Source: DAOPYE01 sp035352715 (GTDB lineage Bacteria; Acidobacteriota; Holophagae; Holophagales; Holophagaceae). From it: DNA of 10,228 bases. The notes below the pieces were generated by a model that was not told the origin of the DNA, did not search any database, and worked only from the letters and a program-made list of their open reading frames with translations. The stretch spans positions 1 to 10,228 of the forward strand of contig DAOPYE010000091.1 in NCBI GenBank assembly GCA_035352715.1. The letters run 5' to 3'. A program made the translations under genes and the position numbers. This document shows, in pieces, positions 5,934 to 10,228 of the stretch; the stretch's first letter is position 1, and the number at the start of each line of letters is the position of its first letter.

Positions 5934-8900
5934 ATGAGCGCGGGGGGAGGCCCACGATCGGTCCGGCATGACGCCTTTCGCCCGGCGATTCGCGCTGCGT
6001 TGCGCGTTCTGATCTTTTTCGTGGTCTTTTCGCTGGTGTGGATCACCTGCACCGACCGTATCCTGGGCTGGCTCGTCTCCGACCGCGAACTGCTTCTGAA
6101 GCTGGCGACGGCGAAGGGCTGGGTCTATGTCGGCCTGACCTCCCTGGCGCTCTTCTGGCTCACCTATGCCTCCGTTCTGGACGCAAAGCCTGCGGATCCC
6201 GTGGATCTGACGCTGGATGCCTCGGCCCCCCGGGGCTCTTGGCGCTGGATGCCCTTGGCGCTGTTTGGTCTTTCGGCCGTGTTGGTGGTTTGGATGGGGC
6301 TGCATGCCCATCATCTGCAGGAGCTCGCGGTGTCGCAGCCTGAACTGGGAAGCGCGCCCCGTTCCATGCCGCTTTCCCGCTCTGCCTGGATCAGCGCCGC
6401 CTTGGGCGGATTGTTCCTGTATCTCGCCATGACGCTGTTGATCGCCTTGCGGCGCGCGGACCGGCGATGGATCGGCCTCGCACAGCAGGCCATGGCGCGC
6501 AAGCAGGCCGCCCTGGCGCTGCAGCTCGAAATCCTGGGTTCCAGCATCAACGACATCGCCCTGCTTCTGGATCAAACGGGGCATCTGGTCTGGGCTAACG
6601 ACCGGGCCCATGAAACCTACGGGTACTCGCCGGCGGTTCTGCGAACCCTCACCATCAGGGATCTGGTCGCCCCGGAATGCACGATGCCTGCTCCCCGGGA
6701 TTTGGCGTCTGCGTCGGCCCAGGCCATGCGCTTCGAGACGGTTCATGTTCGCAAGGATGGATCGCGCTTTCCTGTCGAGGCGAGTTCCCGGTGCTTCGAG
6801 CTGGATGGCACGCCCTACATGCAGAGCGTCGTGCGGGATATTTCCGAGCGGCGCCGCTCGGAGCAGGCACTGCGCGAGACGGCCACGTTCCTTCAGACGG
6901 CGCAAAGGGCTGGCCAGGTTGGCATCTACGCCTGGGACATGGTGCGCGATGAGCTTGTCTCAAGCCCCGAATTCGATGAAATCTTCGGAAGCGGCGCGTC
7001 CCGGGAGGCCACGAAGACGTGGCGTCACCTGATTGCGCCCGAGTGGTGGGGACGGGTCGAAGCCCGTCTTCAGGAGGCGCTGGAGGCGCGCGGCGCTTTC
7101 GATTCCGATTGCATGATCGTGAATGCCAGGAGCGGTCAGCGCCGGTGGGTGCATTGGCGGGGCGAGATCGAATGGGATGCGGAAGGAAACCCCCTGCGGA
7201 TGACGGGCGTGGTCCAGGACATCACGGAACGCAAGGCAGCCGAAGAGGTCCTGCGGGAGCGGGAGGAGGAACTTCGTGCTCTGGTGGAAAACACCCGCGA
7301 TGGCATCTTTCGGCTCGATCGCCAGGGGCGCTTCCTCTACGCAAACCCTGCGATGGCGGGATTCTTCGGCCTTGCCCAATCGGCGTTCATCGGAAGTGGA
7401 TACCGCGATCTGGATTTTCCGGAGTCCTTGTGCCAGAAGATCGGTTCGGTGATGGATGCCGTTTTCACCGGTGGGCAATCCAGGCAGATCGAATTCGAAA
7501 TGGGCGAAGGTCAGTCTGCGCGTTTCTTCCTGTTCCGTTTCTCCCCGGAATTCGGCAAGGACGGCGATGTCGCGAGCCTGCTGGGCATCGGCCAGGATCT
7601 GACGGAGTTCCGCCAGGCGCAGCGTCGCTACCAGACGCTTTTCGAACGGATGCTGGATGGCTTGGCGATCCACGAGATCGTCTGCGATGCCGATGGGCGG
7701 CCGGTGGACTATGTATTTCTGGCCGTCAATCCCGCGTTCGAAGCCTTGACGGGCCTGCGAGCCCAGGATGTCATCGGGCGAAATGCGCGCGAGGTGATTC
7801 CGGATCTTCCCGATGCCAGGATCTCGGCCTTTGGTCGGGTGGCTCTGTTTGGGGAGACCGCCCAGTTTGAATCTGTGCTGGCGCCTCCCGGTAAACACTT
7901 TCAGGTGACGGCCTTCATGCCTCAGCCAGGGCAATTCGCATGCATCGTGACGGATATGACCGAGCGCCTCCGAGCCGAGCAGGCGTTTCGTGAAAGCAGC
8001 CAGTTCAATCAGCAGGTGATCCTTTCCGCCCAGGAGGGCATCCTGGTGTGCGATACCGACGGGCGCCTGCAGGTCTTCAATCCCTTCCTGGCGGACTTGA
8101 CGGGGTTCGCGGAAGAAGAGATCAAGGGGCGGTTCATCTGGGATGTCTTCCCCTTGCTGCTTGAGAACGGATGGATGGATCGGTTCCATCGCGTTCTTCA
8201 GGGCGAGCCTTCCAGAGAAGAACCGCAGCTCTACGTGTGGTCGCAAACCGGCCGACAGGCGTGGCTTGCCACGGTCCTTGCGCCCTATCGGAGCGTGGAT
8301 GGACGCATCCTGGGCGTGATCGAAACCATATTCGACGCCACGTCCCAGGTGGAGGCTCGGGATCAGATCCGTCGGATGAACGAGGAACTGGAACTGCGCG
8401 TTCAGCAACGGACGGCCCAGTTGGAGATGGCCAACCGCGAGCTGGAGGCCTTCAGCTACTCCGTTTCCCACGATCTTCGTGCCCCGCTCCGCGGCATCAC
8501 CGGCTTCAGCAGCGCGCTGCAGGAGGATTACCAAGCGAATCTGGATGAGACGGCCCGGCACTACCTGGACCGGATCCGGGAAGGGGCGGCCCGCATGGCC
8601 CAGCTCATCGACGATCTGTTGCGGCTCTCCAGGGTCGGAAGGACCGAATTGGATCGTCATGAAACGAATCTGGATGTTCTGGCCCGGCGCGTACTGGATG
8701 AATTGGCCCAGCGCGCGCCGGAGCGCCGGGTGCAGTTGGAGATTCAGGAAGGCCTGATCGCCCATGCGGATCCGCGCCTGATCCAGGTGGTGCTGGAAAA
8801 CTTGCTCGGAAACGCCTGGAAATTCACGGCCCGCGTCCCCCAGCCCCGGATCGTCTTTGGCGCGGACCGGGGGGAGGATGGATCAACCGTGTTCTTCGTG

Positions 8901-9104
8901 AAAGACAATGGGGCCGGGTTTGATATGCAATACGTCCACAAGCTCTTCGGGGCCTTCCAGCGGCTTCATCGTGCGGAGGAATTCGAAGGGACGGGCATTG
9001 GTCTGGCGATCGTTCAGCGCATCATTTCCCGCCACGGAGGGCGGGTCTGGGCCGAGGCCGCTCCCGGTGAGGGCGCGACCTTCTTCTTCACGCTTCCTGA
9101 TTGA
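5934..9104 (+). CDS. Membrane-anchored multi-PAS sensor histidine kinase (phytochrome-kinase-like transmitter)
   Basis: This 1056-residue sensor kinase should autophosphorylate and pass phosphate to a response regulator, most likely the one encoded next. The N-terminus has four predicted membrane segments (about residues 22-40, 61-80, 105-123 and 151-171) with only short loops outside. Five PAS-like domains follow at about 196-308, 315-437, 445-560, 564-680 and 690-808; several end in the DIT/DMT-E type linker. A coiled coil at about 811-840 leads to the HisKA domain, with H846 in FSYSVSHDLRAPLRG. The HATPase has an N-box ending at N960 (ENLLGN), G1 DNGAGFD (991-997) and G2 GTGIGL (1019-1024), so catalysis looks intact. 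The residue four after the histidine is Ala, where Thr or Asn supports phosphatase activity in many HisKA kinases. No LOV cysteine motif, GAF/PHY or other known chromophore domain was recognised. The ATG at 5934 has GAGG 5 bases upstream. The signal sensed is unknown. Confidence 0.95.
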   Translation: MSAGGGPRSVRHDAFRPAIRAALRVLIFFVVFSLVWITCTDRILGWLVSDRELLLKLATAKGWVYVGLTSLALFWLTYASVLDAKPADPVDLTLDASAPRGSWRWMPLALFGLSAVLVVWMGLHAHHLQELAVSQPELGSAPRSMPLSRSAWISAALGGLFLYLAMTLLIALRRADRRWIGLAQQAMARKQAALALQLEILGSSINDIALLLDQTGHLVWANDRAHETYGYSPAVLRTLTIRDLVAPECTMPAPRDLASASAQAMRFETVHVRKDGSRFPVEASSRCFELDGTPYMQSVVRDISERRRSEQALRETATFLQTAQRAGQVGIYAWDMVRDELVSSPEFDEIFGSGASREATKTWRHLIAPEWWGRVEARLQEALEARGAFDSDCMIVNARSGQRRWVHWRGEIEWDAEGNPLRMTGVVQDITERKAAEEVLREREEELRALVENTRDGIFRLDRQGRFLYANPAMAGFFGLAQSAFIGSGYRDLDFPESLCQKIGSVMDAVFTGGQSRQIEFEMGEGQSARFFLFRFSPEFGKDGDVASLLGIGQDLTEFRQAQRRYQTLFERMLDGLAIHEIVCDADGRPVDYVFLAVNPAFEALTGLRAQDVIGRNAREVIPDLPDARISAFGRVALFGETAQFESVLAPPGKHFQVTAFMPQPGQFACIVTDMTERLRAEQAFRESSQFNQQVILSAQEGILVCDTDGRLQVFNPFLADLTGFAEEEIKGRFIWDVFPLLLENGWMDRFHRVLQGEPSREEPQLYVWSQTGRQAWLATVLAPYRSVDGRILGVIETIFDATSQVEARDQIRRMNEELELRVQQRTAQLEMANRELEAFSYSVSHDLRAPLRGITGFSSALQEDYQANLDETARHYLDRIREGAARMAQLIDDLLRLSRVGRTELDRHETNLDVLARRVLDELAQRAPERRVQLEIQEGLIAHADPRLIQVVLENLLGNAWKFTARVPQPRIVFGADRGEDGSTVFFVKDNGAGFDMQYVHKLFGAFQRLHRAEEFEGTGIGLAIVQRIISRHGGRVWAEAAPGEGATFFFTLPD

Positions 9105-9112
9105 GGTGTGTC

Positions 9113-9529
9113 ATGCAGAGCATCCTGCTGGTGGAAGACAATCTGGATGATGTGGAGCTGACCTTGCGGGTGCTTCACGCCAACCACATCGCGAACAAGG
9201 TCGATGTCGCCAGGGATGGGGCCGAGGCGCTGGAGATCCTGAAGGCGACGGACGCGCCGCTGCCATCCCTCGTGCTGTTGGACCTGAATCTGCCCAAGCT
9301 GAATGGGCTTGAGGTGTTGCGTTGGATTCGTGCCCAGGAGCGAACCCACACCTTGCCGGTGGTGATCCTCACCACCTCGCGGGAAGAGGAGGATATCGCC
9401 GCGGGCTACGGACTGGGGGCCAACAGCTACGTGCGCAAGCCCGTCGATTTTGATGATTTTTCCGAAGCCATCCGTCAGGTGGGACTCTACTGGCTCATCC
9501 TCAATATCGCTCCGACAAACAACGGATGA
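9113..9529 (+). CDS. Rcp1-like single-domain response regulator
   Basis: This 138-residue stand-alone receiver domain has no DNA-binding or enzymatic output. The acidic pocket is E8/D9, the phosphoacceptor is D57 (LLDLNLPKLNG), and T87 and K109 (RKP) complete the active site. The extended ending, with VGLYWLILN, is characteristic of regulators related to cyanobacterial Rcp1, the partner of phytochrome Cph1, in which the C-terminal part aids dimerisation. GAGG at 9103-9106 sits 6 bases before the ATG at 9113; a longer version beginning at the TTG at 9101 would overlap the kinase stop and is less likely. The gene starts 8 bases after the kinase gene, so the two should be co-transcribed and form a phosphorelay pair. 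Downstream targets are not visible; a second receiver protein follows after the gap. Confidence 0.93.
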   Translation: MQSILLVEDNLDDVELTLRVLHANHIANKVDVARDGAEALEILKATDAPLPSLVLLDLNLPKLNGLEVLRWIRAQERTHTLPVVILTTSREEEDIAAGYGLGANSYVRKPVDFDDFSEAIRQVGLYWLILNIAPTNNG

Positions 9530-9759
9530 ATGCTTGAGGGTGGCTGTAAAATATTGAAATCACCAACATGGTTCTTTCTATATTTTTGGGTTTCGATCCA
9601 GAATTTATGAGGATCGGGTGCCATGTCGAAAACGGGATCTGTAACCTTCTGTCCAAGTTCTGGATAGGGTTCCCATGAGGAGTCCCGACCTTCCTTCTGG
9701 GCCCTGTTTGAGACTGGGACGCTCACCCGAATTCGATCGGCATTTTCATTCCTGACGAC
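9530..9759 (+). promoter_or_regulatory. 230-base AT-richer intergenic region with possible promoter
   Basis: The base composition is visibly poorer in G and C than the surrounding genes. A plausible sigma-70-type promoter is TTGAAA at 9554-9559 and TATATT at 9579-9584, with a 19-base spacer (slightly long). It would start transcription near 9590 and leave a leader of about 170 bases before the ATG at 9760. No strong terminator for the upstream regulator gene was found; GTCCC/GGGAC and GGTG/CACC pairs exist but have long loops. No recognisable riboswitch or RNA gene was seen. A 36-codon reading frame at 9568-9678 lacks a ribosome site and is not called. Confidence 0.35.
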
Positions 9760-10228
9760 ATGAGCCAAACCATCGCCAGTCCGCCTTCAGCGGTTCCCCT
9801 TCGTGTCCTTCTGGTCGAAGACGTTGATCTTGATGCCGAGCTTGTGCTTCGGGAATTGCGGAAAGGCGGCTTCAATCCGGCCTGGGAGCGCGTGGCCAAT
9901 GCATATTCCATGCGGGCGGCGCTGAAGGACTGGAGCTGGGATCTGATCATCAGCGATCACTGCCTGCCTCAATTCAGCTCCCTGGGCGCTCTGGAGTTGT
10001 TGCGCGAACTCGATCTGGATCTTCCGCTGGTGGTGGTTTCAGGGGTGGCTCCAGAAGCTATCGTCACAGAGCTGATGCGGGCTGGGGCCCGGGATTTCAT
10101 CTCGAAGGACGCCCTGTCCAGGCTTGCGCCCGCCGTGCGCCGTGAGCTGGAGGAGTCCAAGGTCCGCCAGGAGCGGTTGAGTGTGGCCCGTCGTCTGGCG
10201 GAAAGCGAGGAGCGCTATATCTCTCTTT
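9760..10228 (+). CDS. Response regulator receiver protein with start of a PAS domain (gene cut by right edge)
   Basis: 156 codons are visible. A receiver domain spans about residues 14-130: acidic pocket E20/D21 (VLLVEDVDLDAE), phosphoacceptor D66 (IISDHCLPQF), S94 (VVSGVAPEAIV) and K116 (FISKDAL). A helical linker (RRELEESKVRQERLSVARRLAESEERYISL) then leads into what looks like a PAS domain. This is the arrangement seen in receiver-PAS proteins ending in a histidine kinase, GGDEF or EAL domain; the output lies beyond the window. The ATG at 9760 is the only plausible start because an in-frame stop lies at 9709, but it has no obvious Shine-Dalgarno. It follows the kinase/Rcp1-like pair on the same strand after 230 bases, so it may belong to the same pathway while having its own promoter. 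The receiver is certain; PAS and further output are likely. Confidence 0.9.
   Translation, partial: MSQTIASPPSAVPLRVLLVEDVDLDAELVLRELRKGGFNPAWERVANAYSMRAALKDWSWDLIISDHCLPQFSSLGALELLRELDLDLPLVVVSGVAPEAIVTELMRAGARDFISKDALSRLAPAVRRELEESKVRQERLSVARRLAESEERYISL

Noticed and set aside
5838..8765. Long minus-strand open frames (5838-6905 and 6960-8765) opposite the kinase
   Set aside because: The plus strand encodes an intact kinase with all motifs. The antisense frames are low-complexity and arise from GC-rich codon bias.
9568..9678. 36-codon small open frame in the intergenic gap, considered as a leader peptide
   Set aside because: It has no Shine-Dalgarno, no regulatory codon run and no attenuator-like hairpins.
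9487..9768. 93-codon minus-strand open frame spanning the intergenic gap
   Set aside because: It overlaps the end of the Rcp1-like gene, shows no domain, and no ribosome site or neighbouring minus-strand gene supports it.

Overview
The window is GC-rich bacterial DNA packed with genes. It holds two transcription blocks that diverge near position 3380. No rRNA, tRNA, insertion sequence, CRISPR array or phage gene was seen, so it reads as ordinary chromosome. The gene set (SecA, QueE, an RsbU/SpoIIE-type phosphatase with a PDZ domain, and a many-PAS histidine kinase with an Rcp1-like regulator) fits a free-living, signalling-rich, Gram-negative-type bacterium. Acidobacteriota of the Holophaga/Geothrix kind is my best guess, but this rests on general resemblance and not on a decisive marker.

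Minus-strand block (positions 3373 down to 1). A membrane-bound PP2C/SpoIIE-family serine/threonine phosphatase carries an N-terminal PDZ domain, many transmembrane segments, a GAF-like region and a complete phosphatase domain. It is followed after 77 bases by the first 236 codons of secA, which runs off the left edge.

Plus-strand block (3391 to the right edge). First comes a short-chain dehydrogenase/reductase with the pteridine-reductase signature. It overlaps queE (7-carboxy-7-deazaguanine synthase) by 10 bases. A PLP enzyme of the cystathionine beta-synthase/cysteine synthase family follows after about 55 bases. After another 56 bases, which contain a perfect 8-bp hairpin, there is a 1056-residue membrane histidine kinase with five PAS-like domains. 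An Rcp1-like single-domain response regulator follows 8 bases later. A 230-base AT-richer gap, with a possible promoter, leads to a second receiver protein that is cut by the right edge just as a PAS domain appears to begin.

How the genes work together: the reductase and QueE are translationally coupled and both belong to pterin/deazaguanine chemistry, so a shared role is plausible but unproven. The kinase and the adjacent single-domain regulator look like a cognate pair of the phytochrome-kinase/Rcp1 type, although the kinase has no recognisable phytochrome domain. The third signalling protein may be a further branch of the same pathway. The phosphatase is a separate partner-switching-type output. 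The most interesting points are the pterin-reductase/QueE coupling and the PDZ-phosphatase architecture. Nothing here is clearly a wholly new system.
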